DNA of 64,000 bases from positions 256,001 to 320,000 of the forward strand of contig QCHB01000001.1 in the NCBI GenBank assembly GCA_003278095.1. Direction: 5' to 3'. Made by a program: the position numbers and the translations under genes. Shown here one piece after another: positions 51,208 through 61,320 of the stretch. The DNA comes from SAR116 cluster bacterium AG-390-L20. GTDB taxonomy: Bacteria; Pseudomonadota; Alphaproteobacteria; Puniceispirillales; Marisalimonadaceae. Under the pieces are notes generated by a model, which saw only the letters and a list, made by a program, of their open reading frames with translations, searched no databases and was not told the DNA's origin. Within the stretch, counting starts at the first letter, position 1, and the number at the start of each line of letters is the position of its first letter.

Positions 51208-52191
51208 TTAATTAAATTCATTTTTAATTGGCCTTGATAACAGTTTTTTAATTATCTCATCTACATTAGCCTCTTTATTTAATATTTTTTTAATAGAGGT
51301 CATTATAGGTAACTCCAAGTCTAGTCTTTTAGATAATTCAATAGTAGCATTTATTGCGTTTAAACCTTCTACAAGTTCTTTCGGTGGCTCATTGTTATTT
51401 TTCACAATTTTCATTCCATATGCCATATTTCTTGAATGTGGACCGCTGCATGTTAAAGACATATCTCCTATACCCGCCAGACCAAAGGCAGAAGTATAAT
51501 TTCCTCCTGCTTTTTTAATTAATTCGGATGTTTCAGAAATACCTCTTGTAATTAAAGCAGCTTTTGCGTTATCACCTAATCTTAAACCTTCAATAATACC
51601 AGCTCCAATTGCAATTATATTTTTAACAGCTCCTGCAATGGACACTCCTTGTGGATCATTACTAGGATATAGTCTAAGATTTGAATGATGGAATAATTCA
51701 CAAATTGAGTTGGCTTGTTCAATAATCTTATTTGCAATCACAGCTGCAGCAGGTTGATTATTAGCTATCTCGTCAGCAAAGGTTGGTCCTGTTAATATAG
51801 ATAAGTTCATATTTGGAAAATCACTTTCAATAACTTCACTAAATGTTTCACCTTTGTTCGTTGCAAAACCTTTTGATGTAATAACAACGTGAATATTTTT
51901 ATCTGACAAAAAAGCAACCTGATTAATCGCATCTAATACTCTTTTACTTTCTGTTGTAATAAAAATTAAATCACATGTTTTAATTATTTGATTTTTATCT
52001 ATCGACGCTTTTATAAGAGGGCTTAACTTAGTTTGAGGAAATCTTTTTGATACACGATTATTAATATCTACTTCCCGGATTTTGTCAGAAACTATCAGTG
52101 TTGATTTGTTTCCAAGGGAAGCAAGTGTAATAGCTAAAGCTTGGCCCCAAGCCCCACCGCCATAAAAACATATGTTTGAATAAGAAGACAT
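51208..52191 (-). CDS. gpsA: Glycerol-3-phosphate dehydrogenase (NAD(P)+)
   Basis: The 327-aa enzyme makes sn-glycerol 3-phosphate for phospholipids. GGGAWGQALA is the dinucleotide loop, and ITSKGF, LTGPTFADEIA and KNIIAIGAGI (catalytic Lys) are all present. It begins at the base after the tsaD stop. Confidence 0.95.
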   Translation of the reverse strand: MSSYSNICFYGGGAWGQALAITLASLGNKSTLIVSDKIREVDINNRVSKRFPQTKLSPLIKASIDKNQIIKTCDLIFITTESKRVLDAINQVAFLSDKNIHVVITSKGFATNKGETFSEVIESDFPNMNLSILTGPTFADEIANNQPAAAVIANKIIEQANSICELFHHSNLRLYPSNDPQGVSIAGAVKNIIAIGAGIIEGLRLGDNAKAALITRGISETSELIKKAGGNYTSAFGLAGIGDMSLTCSGPHSRNMAYGMKIVKNNNEPPKELVEGLNAINATIELSKRLDLELPIMTSIKKILNKEANVDEIIKKLLSRPIKNEFN

Positions 52192-53286
52192 TTAAGCTTT
52201 AACTCCACTTTTACCTATTTTTGGTTGTATTGGATTTATGTAATGTGCTTCTGGATCTAAGGGCCATCTTGGTCTGGGTTTGAAATCTAAGTTAGTTTCA
52301 CCCTCATGATTATACTTTTCATAGCCAGCCCAAGCAATCATAGCCCCATTATCGGTACATAAATCTAAAGGTGGTGCAAAAAATATTGCGTTTGCTTCAA
52401 AAGATAATTTTTTCAATTCCTTACGTATATATAAGTTAGAAGCAACACCGCCAGCTAAAACCAATTGCACATTAGACTTATTATTAATCATTTTTGTAAA
52501 CTCGCTCATTGCAAATTTAGTTCTATCTACAAGACAGTCAGATATTGATTTTTGTATGCTCGCACATAAATTTTTTGTTATTGTTTTATTTAATTTATTC
52601 CTTGAAACAGTTTGATTGAAAGCAGTCTTCAATCCTGAAAATGAAAAATTAGGATTTTTTGACTTGTACATTGGTCTAGGTAAATCAAAGCTCTTAGGAT
52701 CTCCGTCAATTGCCATTTTCTCTATCATAGGCCCTCCTGGAAATCCTATTTCTAGTATCTTTGCTGCTTTATCAAAAGTTTCCCCTGCAGCATCATCAAG
52801 AGTAGAACTCATTCTAACATATTTCCCATATTCTAATACCGCTATTATTTGTGTATGACCTCCAGAAACTAAAAGCAATAGATATGGATATTTTACATTG
52901 TCGGTTAAACGTGCGGTTAGAGCATGCCCTTCAAGATGGTTGACTGCAACATATGGCCTATCTAGAGACATTGCTAAAGATTTAGCAAATACCGTTCCTA
53001 CAATTACTCCTCCAATTAGGCCAGGACCTCCTGTGGCAGTAATTAAATCTAGATCATTTAATTCCAACTCTGCTTCATCCAAAGCTACTTGAATTGCATA
53101 ATCTATATTTGATAAATGATCTCTAGCAGCAATTTCAGGAACAATTCCACCATATTTATTAAGATTTGAATTTTGATTAATCACTATATTAGACAAGATA
53201 GTTTTTTCAGAAGTAACTATCCCAATAGCAGTATCATCACAACTTGTTTCAATACCCAAAATATTTTTATAATTATTATTTTTCAT
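52192..53286 (-). CDS. tsaD: tRNA N6-threonylcarbamoyltransferase TsaD
   Basis: The 364-aa ASKHA protein forms t6A at position 37 of ANN-decoding tRNAs. ILGIETSCDDTAI, HLEGHALTARL (metal-binding His) and LVSGGHTQI are present, and CTDNGAMIAWAG closes the active site. ATG at 53286 is chosen over TTG at 53289. Abuts gpsA. Confidence 0.95.
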   Translation of the reverse strand: MKNNNYKNILGIETSCDDTAIGIVTSEKTILSNIVINQNSNLNKYGGIVPEIAARDHLSNIDYAIQVALDEAELELNDLDLITATGGPGLIGGVIVGTVFAKSLAMSLDRPYVAVNHLEGHALTARLTDNVKYPYLLLLVSGGHTQIIAVLEYGKYVRMSSTLDDAAGETFDKAAKILEIGFPGGPMIEKMAIDGDPKSFDLPRPMYKSKNPNFSFSGLKTAFNQTVSRNKLNKTITKNLCASIQKSISDCLVDRTKFAMSEFTKMINNKSNVQLVLAGGVASNLYIRKELKKLSFEANAIFFAPPLDLCTDNGAMIAWAGYEKYNHEGETNLDFKPRPRWPLDPEAHYINPIQPKIGKSGVKA

Positions 53287-53446
53287 CAAATTTCCAAAGA
53301 AACAAAATTTTTTATATAAAATAGATTTTAATCTAAATAACGCAAATATAAATTAATATTGTATCTTTTAGTATTTACTATAATTGTATTAAAAATGTTC
53401 AAGTCAAATAGTAAGATCTAATTAGTTAAAGTTTGATAGAATTAAA

Positions 53447-54361
53447 ATGAAATTAAAAATTAGAATTGCTTCACGCAAATCAAAGTTAGCACTATGTCAG
53501 GTAGAAATACTTAAAAGTTACTTTGATTTAGGTGTAGAAACGGAAATTTTAGAAGTAATTACTTCTGGAGACCAAATTTTAAATAAATCCTTATCAGAAA
53601 TTGGAGGAAAAGGTCTTTTTACAAAAGAACTAGAAAAATTTATTTTAGATGGTTCTGCGGATATTGCAGTTCATTCTATGAAAGACATGGAAATTGAGAT
53701 AGCCCAAAATACTGTAATATCAGCCGTCCTTCCAAGAGGTGACAGGAGCGACGTATTGTTAGGAAAATACTCAACATTAGATGATTTACCTTATAATGCA
53801 GTAATTGGTACTAGTTCTGTTAGAAGAGCTGCTTTTACTAAATTATATAGACCAGATCTAATTATAAAACTTTTAAGAGGAAATGTAGGAACTCGTATTC
53901 AAAAGCTAGAAGACGGACTTTTTGATGCAATCATATTAGCTAAAGCAGGTTTAGATCGATTAAAAATAAATGTTGGTAAACAAATACCTTCAGATATAAT
54001 GCCACCTGCGGCCACCCAAGGTGCTATTGCAATCCAATCAACTACTAATAGAAATAATAAATATGAAAAAGATTTAAATAATTATTTATTCAATATTAAT
54101 GACAATGAAACATATTTTGAAACTTTAGCAGAAAGAAGTCTTTTAAAAACTTTAGATGGTACATGCCGGTCTCCTATTTCGGCAAGTGCATATATAATAG
54201 AAAATGACCGTTTAAAATTATATGGAGCAATTGCTAGGCTAGATGGAACTAAGGTGGTTAAATCAGAAATTGTAGGATTAAAAAAAGACGCAGTTTTGTT
54301 GGGTAAAAATTTAGGAACAGAAATATTGAGTAAAGCAAATGGTGAAATTATTTATAAATAA
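53447..54361 (+). CDS. hemC: Porphobilinogen deaminase
   Basis: The 304-aa enzyme polymerises four porphobilinogens into hydroxymethylbilane. IRIASRKSKLALCQ, GGKGLFTKELE, LRGNVGTRIQKL and the cofactor-Cys block DGTCRSPISA are all intact. Divergent from tsaD, a signature layout of the class. Confidence 0.95.
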   Translation: MKLKIRIASRKSKLALCQVEILKSYFDLGVETEILEVITSGDQILNKSLSEIGGKGLFTKELEKFILDGSADIAVHSMKDMEIEIAQNTVISAVLPRGDRSDVLLGKYSTLDDLPYNAVIGTSSVRRAAFTKLYRPDLIIKLLRGNVGTRIQKLEDGLFDAIILAKAGLDRLKINVGKQIPSDIMPPAATQGAIAIQSTTNRNNKYEKDLNNYLFNINDNETYFETLAERSLLKTLDGTCRSPISASAYIIENDRLKLYGAIARLDGTKVVKSEIVGLKKDAVLLGKNLGTEILSKANGEIIYK

Positions 54362-54377
54362 AAATAAGGAGTTTTAG

Positions 54378-55130
54378 ATTATAAAATCCAATACATTAAC
54401 TTTGATACTAAGAGAAACTAATGATGCAAAAAAAAATTCAGAATACCTCAATGAGAGAGGTTTGTTTTCTAAACCATTTCCTATAACTTCAACAAAATAC
54501 GAAGATTTTAGTAATTCTGATATAGTTAATCATGAATATAATTATGCAGTGATAACAAGTCCTAAAGCTATAAAAGTTCTTAATAAAATAGTTTCAAATA
54601 ATAAAACAGTATTTTCAAAATCTTCTAAAATTTTCACTATTGGTATAGAAACTAAGAATAAACTTAACAAATTTAATTTTACTAATGTGTTCAATGCAAA
54701 CGGTAACTCACAATCTCTAATAGAATTGATATTAAAAAGCACTTGTCGGAGTGATTTTGGGTTGTGGATTGCAGCTAAAAATAGAAGTGTTGACCTTAAA
54801 AAATTTTTAACAAAGAGTAACAGAAGAATCGAAATATTAGAGGCATATAAAACCTTACCAATTTTAAAATTATGTAAATCAATAAAAAAAGATTTAACCA
54901 ATTGTAAACACTTAAATTTAATTATTTTATCATCAAGAAATGTTACAATTACAAAAGATATTTTAAATAACTATAATTTATTTAAAGAAGTTAATTGTAA
55001 ATCAACATTATTCGTTAATAGTGATAAAGTAGCTCAAAAAGCTAAAACTCTTGGTTGGCTAAATATTAAAACTATTAAGAAAAATTTTACTAAAGATATC
55101 TTAGATTATATATTAGAATTACCTAAATAA
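54378..55130 (+). CDS. hemD: Uroporphyrinogen-III synthase, probable ATT start
   Basis: Low-complexity match to HemD: NDAKKNSEYLNERGLFSKPFPI, NYAVITSPKAI, and LNLIILSSRNVTITKDI near the end. AAGGAG (54366-54371) is exactly 6 nt before an in-frame ATT (54378). The only canonical start, TTG at 54402, has no ribosome site and would cut into the first strand. ATT is thus preferred, giving about 250 aa. HemD closes the tetrapyrrole ring after HemC. Confidence 0.8.
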   Translation: MIKSNTLTLILRETNDAKKNSEYLNERGLFSKPFPITSTKYEDFSNSDIVNHEYNYAVITSPKAIKVLNKIVSNNKTVFSKSSKIFTIGIETKNKLNKFNFTNVFNANGNSQSLIELILKSTCRSDFGLWIAAKNRSVDLKKFLTKSNRRIEILEAYKTLPILKLCKSIKKDLTNCKHLNLIILSSRNVTITKDILNNYNLFKEVNCKSTLFVNSDKVAQKAKTLGWLNIKTIKKNFTKDILDYILELPK

Positions 55131-55144
55131 TTAGGAATGTTAAT

Positions 55145-56023
55145 ATGGTTGACACCAAAACTCAAAGAAATAAGAGTGATAAAGAAACTATCATTGACAT
55201 GGAACCTGTAAAAGAACAGCCAAAAATAAGTTTTTTTAAAACTAATAATTTTATTGTGTCTCTCATCAGTTTTTTGTTTTTTGTATTGATATCAACTTGG
55301 CTAATTTTGGATTATTTGCCTAATTTCTATCAAGAATATACAAACAGAATTAATGACTTAGCAAATACTATTCAAAAAATAGATGAGAAAGAAAATAAAA
55401 AAATAAATATTTTAAACCAAGAAATTGAGATATTGAAAAATGAAATAAAAAATATGGACTTGAATAAAAATGAAGAAGCTAAGATTGAAATAAAAGACCT
55501 TCAAAAATCTCTTTTATTAGTTAAAGAAGAACTCAAAAAAGTTTCGACTAAATTATTTGTTTTAGAAAAAGAATATAAACAAGTTGTTGATGAAAAAGAT
55601 GAACCAAAAAATAAAATATCTCCAAATAATTTTATTAGAAATAATGTAAATATTTCTGAAAATAATAAAAATTTCAAAAATATTGAAAATGAGTTAATCA
55701 TGGAAGGCAAGAATATTATAGAAAAACTCTTAGCTAAAAAAGATCTAGAATCTTTTTCAAATGAAGAATTAAACTTAATTGAACAAAGTTATTTTGAAAA
55801 AATTAAGAATTACCTAGCAGGTTTTTTTATGCTTAGACAATATTCTAATGACCAATCTCCTCGAGGGTTGATTACTAAAGCAGAATTAGAATTAAAAAGT
55901 GGGAATTTATATAACTTTTTATCTTTGATTAAGAAGTTACCAGATAATTGGAAGGTACCTATAAAAGACTTTATTTTTAAACTTGAGAAATTTTTATTAT
56001 CAATTGATAAAAAGAGTGGGTAA
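55145..56023 (+). CDS. Mitofilin-like (COG4223) membrane protein
   Basis: A 292-aa protein with one membrane helix (34-57), a long coiled coil (75-160) and a C-terminal mitofilin-like helical domain. The position between hemD and hemY is the standard site of the alphaproteobacterial Mic60/mitofilin relative, associated with envelope contact sites. Shorter and less charged than many family members. Confidence 0.75.
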   Translation: MVDTKTQRNKSDKETIIDMEPVKEQPKISFFKTNNFIVSLISFLFFVLISTWLILDYLPNFYQEYTNRINDLANTIQKIDEKENKKINILNQEIEILKNEIKNMDLNKNEEAKIEIKDLQKSLLLVKEELKKVSTKLFVLEKEYKQVVDEKDEPKNKISPNNFIRNNVNISENNKNFKNIENELIMEGKNIIEKLLAKKDLESFSNEELNLIEQSYFEKIKNYLAGFFMLRQYSNDQSPRGLITKAELELKSGNLYNFLSLIKKLPDNWKVPIKDFIFKLEKFLLSIDKKSG

Positions 56024-57415
56024 GTGATTTTCAAGATTATAAAATTAATTTTATTTATTTTACTAGTCTGGTACTTGTCAGAATTTTTTGCTAATTCAGA
56101 AGGTGAAACTTCTATAAATTGGATGGGATGGGGTATTCAAATACCTACAGACCGATTTGTTTTAATATTAATATTATTTTCTGTTGTAATAATTTTTATT
56201 GATAGAATTTGGCTTGCATTTTTAAGTTTTCCAAAGGCAGCTTTTAGAAGATTCGAATTGAATAACAATAAAAAAGTAGAACAAAAACTAGTTAAAGCAT
56301 TTTTACTGGCCAGTCATGGAGAATTTGAGTCTGCTGCAAAAGAAGCTTCTCTTGTAGCCAAAAACACTAAAGATAAAAATTTAGGTAAATTGTTAAGCAC
56401 ACATTTAGATGTTTTTAAAAACTTAAATGAAAATTCTACAAATAAAAAAGAAATATCAAAGAATTACTTTAAGCAACTTACTGCTGAGTCTTCAACAGCA
56501 TTTGTTGGTCATTTAGCTCTAATGAGACAAGCAATATTAGATAAAAAAGATATAAATGAAATTTTAGAAGAAGCAGAAAAAGCAATTAAATTTGAGCCAA
56601 AATCAAAACAAATTTTAGAAGTTTTACTTTTTTCTTATGCAAAAATAGGAAATGTCACAAAATCTCTTATTTATCTAAATAAATTAAAAAATATGAAATT
56701 TATCAATCATAAAATCTACCAAAATATTGCCTCTGATTTAAATTACGTATGTGCATTAGATTATTTAGAAAAAGGAAATATAAATTCGGCAACAAATCAT
56801 TTAAAAGAGGCGTTTAAACAAAAACCTAATCATGTCTTAGTATCAATAAAATTATCAAATCTACTCAAAGGGATTGGTTCAAAAACTAAATCAATTAATC
56901 AACTAGAAAAAACTTTTTTACTTACGTCAAATCATGATGTTTTAGATGAGTTGTCAAAAAAGTGGGATTTAAAAACATCTGGTTCGCGTGTAGCTAAAGC
57001 AATAAATCTATTAGGTAAAAAATCATCTCAAGACATAAAAGATGATCTTAAGATAGCTATAGCTTGTTTTGCAGTTGCAGAAAAAATTTGGGGTGAAGCA
57101 GAAAAATTACTAACTGAGGTACCTAAAAGTAAACTTACAAACAAGGCTTATCAGGCCTTTGCAGATATAGCTAGTTCAAAAAATAATCCTGAAATAGTTA
57201 AGGATAATTTGGAAAAAGCTGCAAACGCTGCTGAAGGTTTTAATTATTTTTGTTCCTCTTGTGGGAATAAAAATAATAAGTGGGAACTTCATTGTCCAAA
57301 ATGTGATAATTTAAGTACTATCAACTGGATGAAAAAGAATGATATTGAAATGCAAGATAGAATTTCTTTGTCCAACCTAGTTCCGAATATAGACAAAAAT
57401 TTAATTAGCTATTAA
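56024..57415 (+). CDS. hemY: HemY-type TPR membrane protein
   Basis: The 463-aa protein has two N-terminal helices (3-19 and 44-61), WGIQIPTD before the second, and TPR-like helices from about 90 to 420. A C-terminal CSSCGNKNNKWELHCPKC segment is a rubredoxin-like zinc knuckle. GTG at 56024 directly follows the previous stop. The HemY label reflects genomic context, and function is not settled. Confidence 0.8.
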   Translation: MIFKIIKLILFILLVWYLSEFFANSEGETSINWMGWGIQIPTDRFVLILILFSVVIIFIDRIWLAFLSFPKAAFRRFELNNNKKVEQKLVKAFLLASHGEFESAAKEASLVAKNTKDKNLGKLLSTHLDVFKNLNENSTNKKEISKNYFKQLTAESSTAFVGHLALMRQAILDKKDINEILEEAEKAIKFEPKSKQILEVLLFSYAKIGNVTKSLIYLNKLKNMKFINHKIYQNIASDLNYVCALDYLEKGNINSATNHLKEAFKQKPNHVLVSIKLSNLLKGIGSKTKSINQLEKTFLLTSNHDVLDELSKKWDLKTSGSRVAKAINLLGKKSSQDIKDDLKIAIACFAVAEKIWGEAEKLLTEVPKSKLTNKAYQAFADIASSKNNPEIVKDNLEKAANAAEGFNYFCSSCGNKNNKWELHCPKCDNLSTINWMKKNDIEMQDRISLSNLVPNIDKNLISY

Positions 57416-58045
57416 AATTAAATATTTAATTGCTTTAAAAGCTAAATAAAAAGAAAAAATTATCAAAATTATTCCCAAAATAAAAAAAATTAATTTCTGT
57501 TTTGACTTTATATAATTTTCAACAACTTTAATACTTACTGAATAGCAAACTAAAATATACCAAGTTGAGTCTATTATCCCTGCTAAGAGCGCCATTCCAA
57601 ACTTTGTGTAAACACTATAATCTTGGCTAATAAATTGACTAAAAATAGATGTAAAAAAAATTAATATTTTTGGATTTATTAGAGAAGTTGTTAATCCAAG
57701 CAATATGCTCTCTATGGTTGTTTCAGGTATTTTTGTTTTATTATCAATAACTCTTTTGGAGATTTTCAAAAAAAGTATTTTGCAACTTAAATAAATAAGA
57801 AAAATAGCACCCAATATCTGAATAATGGGTATAGCGGAGGGTAATAGATTAATTACAAAACTTAAACTGAAAATAGAAATTAATGCATAAATAAATATCC
57901 CAAATCCATGCGCTAGTGAGGCTGCAAATCCTGAAACGAAATTTTTTGAATTAGTTAAATATATAATCACAATTAAACTTGGGCCAGGTGTCATAGCACC
58001 TATTAGACAAACAAAAAAAATTGTTAACCATTCAAAAAAACTCAT
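57401..58045 (-). CDS. LysE/RhtB-family exporter
   Basis: The 214-aa protein has six predicted helices. The first contains GAMTPGPSLIVIIYLTNS, the family N-terminal motif, and SLINPKILIFFTSIF follows in the fourth. Exports amino acids or homologs; substrate unknown. Overlaps the end of hemY by 15 bp (convergent). Confidence 0.85.
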   Translation of the reverse strand: MSFFEWLTIFFVCLIGAMTPGPSLIVIIYLTNSKNFVSGFAASLAHGFGIFIYALISIFSLSFVINLLPSAIPIIQILGAIFLIYLSCKILFLKISKRVIDNKTKIPETTIESILLGLTTSLINPKILIFFTSIFSQFISQDYSVYTKFGMALLAGIIDSTWYILVCYSVSIKVVENYIKSKQKLIFFILGIILIIFSFYLAFKAIKYLILIAN

Positions 58046-58059
58046 AAAATATCTTTGCC

Positions 58060-58524
58060 TTACGCCAAATTCTTAAATGCATTTTGTCTTAAAGCTTCAT
58101 ATATTGTTATAGCTACTGAATTACTTAGATTAAGACTTCTACTTTTTGCAACCATAGGAATTCTTAATTTATTAGAGGCTTTTATCTGTTTTGTAATATC
58201 ATCGGGTAATCCACTAGTTTCGCTACCAAATAATAAACAATCATTTTTTTTGAAACTAACTTTACTAAAATTTTTCTTTGCAAATTTTGTAAAAGCATAA
58301 ATTTCATTGAAGTTTATTGATTTCAAGCATAAATCTAGGCTGTTATAAATAAAAAAATCAGTATCCTTTTTGTAATCTAGACCTGCTCTTTTAAGCGTGT
58401 TGTCATTAAGATTAAAACCTAACGGTTTTATTAAGTGCAATGTTGTTCCAGTATTGGCGGCTAATCTCATAATATTTCCTGTATTAGGAGGAATTTCGGG
58501 GTTAAATAAAATTATGTGGAACAT
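58060..58524 (-). CDS. trmL: tRNA (cytidine34-2'-O)-methyltransferase TrmL
   Basis: The 154-aa SPOUT enzyme methylates the wobble ribose of leucine tRNAs. NPEIPPNTGNIMRLAANTG, LLFGSETSGLP and IPMVAKSRSLNLSNSVAI are the knotted SAM-site motifs. 14 bp upstream of the LysE-type gene on the same strand. Confidence 0.92.
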   Translation of the reverse strand: MFHIILFNPEIPPNTGNIMRLAANTGTTLHLIKPLGFNLNDNTLKRAGLDYKKDTDFFIYNSLDLCLKSINFNEIYAFTKFAKKNFSKVSFKKNDCLLFGSETSGLPDDITKQIKASNKLRIPMVAKSRSLNLSNSVAITIYEALRQNAFKNLA

Positions 58525-58572
58525 ATACTTTTTCTCTATTATTTGTTCATTAAGTAACCAAAAGTTTTTGGG

Positions 58573-59022
58573 TTAATCTAATGTTTCTTTGAGTATATAT
58601 TTGAGAATTCTAATAACCTGATGTTGGTTTTTTGCTACAGCAGCAGCAGCAGCATCAACTTCTTTGAGTGCATGTTGATGTTCCTCATTATGAATTACTA
58701 TAATTGATTTATTGAGAGCAGCTGCGTACCCTGCATCAAATGCAGCATTCCATTGCTTATATTTCTCTCCAAATTTAACAACAACAATGTCACAATCTTT
58801 TATTGATTTTCTTGTTTTTATAGAATTTATATTTGCACCTTTGTTATCTTTCCAGAAGTTTTTTTCTTCGTTACCTAGAATTTCAACTCCACAATTATCC
58901 GAAGCTTTGTGATTTGTAATTGGGGAGGAAAAAGAAATTTCTAAATTTTCTTCATTACATAAATTTATTATTTCTTGGCGCCAGTCACTATGAATTTCAC
59001 CTGAAAGATATACGTTTAACAT
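58573..59022 (-). CDS. YtoQ-family protein
   Basis: The 149-aa protein begins MLNVYLSGEIHSDWRQEI, and later has FAPIT-like SSPITNHKASDNCG and CDIVVVKFGEKYKQWNAAFDAGYAAAL. This is the YtoQ pattern (a nucleoside 2-deoxyribosyltransferase-like fold). Activity unknown. Confidence 0.88.
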   Translation of the reverse strand: MLNVYLSGEIHSDWRQEIINLCNEENLEISFSSPITNHKASDNCGVEILGNEEKNFWKDNKGANINSIKTRKSIKDCDIVVVKFGEKYKQWNAAFDAGYAAALNKSIIVIHNEEHQHALKEVDAAAAAVAKNQHQVIRILKYILKETLD

Positions 59023-59033
59023 TTCTAACTCCT

Positions 59034-60254
59034 TTAAATTTTATTTTGAGGTAATAGTTTGGGTGCTTTTGTCATTGTAATAGCTAAAGATATACTTGCA
59101 ACAATAGCAATCACAAACATTCCAAATAAAATTATATCATAATTAATATGTAGGTCTAAAAGTTTGCCAATAACGGCAGGGCCAATCGCTGTTCCAAAAA
59201 CCATTGTAGATGTCGATAAAGATCTTACAGACCCCAAATTTTTAGTTCCATAATATGTTGGCCAAAAGGTTCCCCCAATCGTCATTGCTAAACCTTGTGT
59301 CATTCCTAAACATGCTAGCCCAAACATAGCGTTTATGTAGGTACTACTGTAAGAAAAGATCAGTAAACCTAACGCCATAGGAATATGGTAGAATGGTAAA
59401 ATTTTCTCAACACCAAATTTGTCAAGTATCCACCCTGAACTCAAAGTAGTTAAGATTGACATTCCAGTATAAAAAGGGAATAGAGCGGTAAAAGAAATTA
59501 AGGACCAGTTTTTTACTTCAGTAAGATGAACCATGTTAAAAAAGAATGCAGTTGAAAAGATTGGAGGGATTAAAAATGGAACTATTACCGCCCAGAAAAC
59601 CCAATTATTAAGAACTTCTTTTCTTGTCCAATGCTTGTGACTCATTCCTAGTTGATTAGTCATATTTTCCTGTTTACTATTTGGTGTTCTTTCGTTAGAA
59701 AGAAGATATAATATGATTGGCAATATCAACAACAGTATTATCATTCCAATTATCCAGCTGTTTCTCCAACCTATGATCGCAAATAAACTTACAAATATAA
59801 CGGGGAAAATTGCTTCACCAATTGAAAATCCCATAATTGAAACTGATAATGCCTTTCCTTTATTTTTGCCAAACCATTTACCTATAGCAACAGCAGGTAT
59901 ATGAATAAGCATTCCTTGTCCAAAAAATCTCAATCCAAAAATTATAAAAGGAAGAATCCAAACTACACTAATAAATGTCATAGATAGGCAAAGTAAACTT
60001 AGTGAAATAATGACAATTTTTATATTTAAAGTAATTTTATATTTATCGATATATCCACCAAAAACTAGCATTGCAATTGCTGAGGCTAAGGTTCCACCTG
60101 AATAAATAAATCCCCAATCCCCATGAGATAAATCAAACGATTGTCTTATTTCTCCTGCAAATAATGAAATAAAAAATGTTTGTCCAAAACATGAACAAAA
60201 ATATAGAAAGGCAGTTGCTACTAACCATTTAGCATTCTGTTTTAAAAAATTCAT
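59034..60254 (-). CDS. MFS transporter
   Basis: The 406-aa protein has 12 predicted helices. The loop 2-3 motif FGGYIDKYKI and ALSVSIMGFSIGEAIFPV in TM5 mark a major facilitator. A helical half-break near residue 205 fits the two-bundle form. It resembles monocarboxylate/oxalate-type importers, but substrate is unknown. It is 11 bp downstream of the YtoQ gene's start region? No: they are co-directional, and the MFS gene lies upstream with 11 bp between it and ytoQ's start. Confidence 0.82.
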   Translation of the reverse strand: MNFLKQNAKWLVATAFLYFCSCFGQTFFISLFAGEIRQSFDLSHGDWGFIYSGGTLASAIAMLVFGGYIDKYKITLNIKIVIISLSLLCLSMTFISVVWILPFIIFGLRFFGQGMLIHIPAVAIGKWFGKNKGKALSVSIMGFSIGEAIFPVIFVSLFAIIGWRNSWIIGMIILLLILPIILYLLSNERTPNSKQENMTNQLGMSHKHWTRKEVLNNWVFWAVIVPFLIPPIFSTAFFFNMVHLTEVKNWSLISFTALFPFYTGMSILTTLSSGWILDKFGVEKILPFYHIPMALGLLIFSYSSTYINAMFGLACLGMTQGLAMTIGGTFWPTYYGTKNLGSVRSLSTSTMVFGTAIGPAVIGKLLDLHINYDIILFGMFVIAIVASISLAITMTKAPKLLPQNKI

Positions 60255-60317
60255 TAAGATCCATTTAATTCATTATATTATGATTATATGATCCTTAAAT
60301 AAAATTAAGGCAATAGT

Positions 60318-61277
60318 TTAAATTTTTAATTCGCCTATCTCTTCATTTTCTAAGCTGAGAAAAGTATCTGTTGGGTTGCCAATTCTTCCATACCCGTTCC
60401 ATACTTTAAAACCAAATAATTCTTTTTGATAATCATTGAGTTGTGAAAAAATTTCTTTTTTTATTCCTAATGTAAAATTCTCTTGAGGTCTAAACTGTGG
60501 ACCACAAAAAGTTATTAATATAGCTAATCTTTCTTCTTTAGAGATATTTGCACCAGTTCCATGCCACACTCTACCGTCTGTTATTATTGCGCAGCCTGGA
60601 GGACCTTCTGCAGATATAGTTTCAATATTTTTATCAATATTTTTATCAGGATGGCGACCAAATAAGTGAGAACCCGGCACTATCAAAGTGCCGCCGTTTT
60701 CTCTAGTCATACCATTTAACATAATTAATACATTTGAAACTGCAGGCCTCGATATAAGTTCATTATTATTAGAAATATCCCTATTAACTTTTATATTAAA
60801 TTTTTTTCTGTCTATAGAGCCTGAAGGTAAAAAATCTTCGTTTCTTCTTACAGGGTCAGGCAACCACCATTGATCAGTATGAAGGTCCATGGCAATGCCT
60901 CCTGGCTTCGCTATATTTGCTCCAAAGCTAGAGATTAGATACTCATTACCAACTACTTGTTTAATACATTCGACATAATTGTGTAGTTCTAAAATTTCTA
61001 AAAAAACTTTTCCTTTATTAGGTAACATCCATACTCTTTGGTTTATGCCTGTATTATTTTTGTTTTTATCAAATTCCCCCCATTTTTTAGTTTTACTGCC
61101 ATCTTCATATGCAATATTTAATTTCTTTTCAGCTGCTGCCTGCTCTACTAATCTTTCCAAAACCTTTTTATTAAGATCAGCAGGAATAGCGTTTTCTAAA
61201 AGGCAGTATCCCCATTTTTTAAGATTTTTTTTGGCAACCTCAATTAATTTTGTGGGTTTAGGATAATTTTTATTCAA
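60318..61277 (-). CDS. Phytanoyl-CoA dioxygenase-family oxygenase
   Basis: The 319-aa Fe(II)/2-oxoglutarate enzyme shows the HxD facial triad in DLHTDQWW and the distal His in RVWHGTGANIS, with a downstream Arg (ERLAIL). The NGGTLIVPGSH strand is typical. Substrate unknown; neighbours (MFS and DapA-like aldolase) suggest a small catabolic set. Confidence 0.85.
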   Translation of the reverse strand: MNKNYPKPTKLIEVAKKNLKKWGYCLLENAIPADLNKKVLERLVEQAAAEKKLNIAYEDGSKTKKWGEFDKNKNNTGINQRVWMLPNKGKVFLEILELHNYVECIKQVVGNEYLISSFGANIAKPGGIAMDLHTDQWWLPDPVRRNEDFLPSGSIDRKKFNIKVNRDISNNNELISRPAVSNVLIMLNGMTRENGGTLIVPGSHLFGRHPDKNIDKNIETISAEGPPGCAIITDGRVWHGTGANISKEERLAILITFCGPQFRPQENFTLGIKKEIFSQLNDYQKELFGFKVWNGYGRIGNPTDTFLSLENEEIGELKI

Positions 61278-61320
61278 TTTATAATTCTCCCTTGAAAACT
61301 AATTGATTAAAACTTCTACA

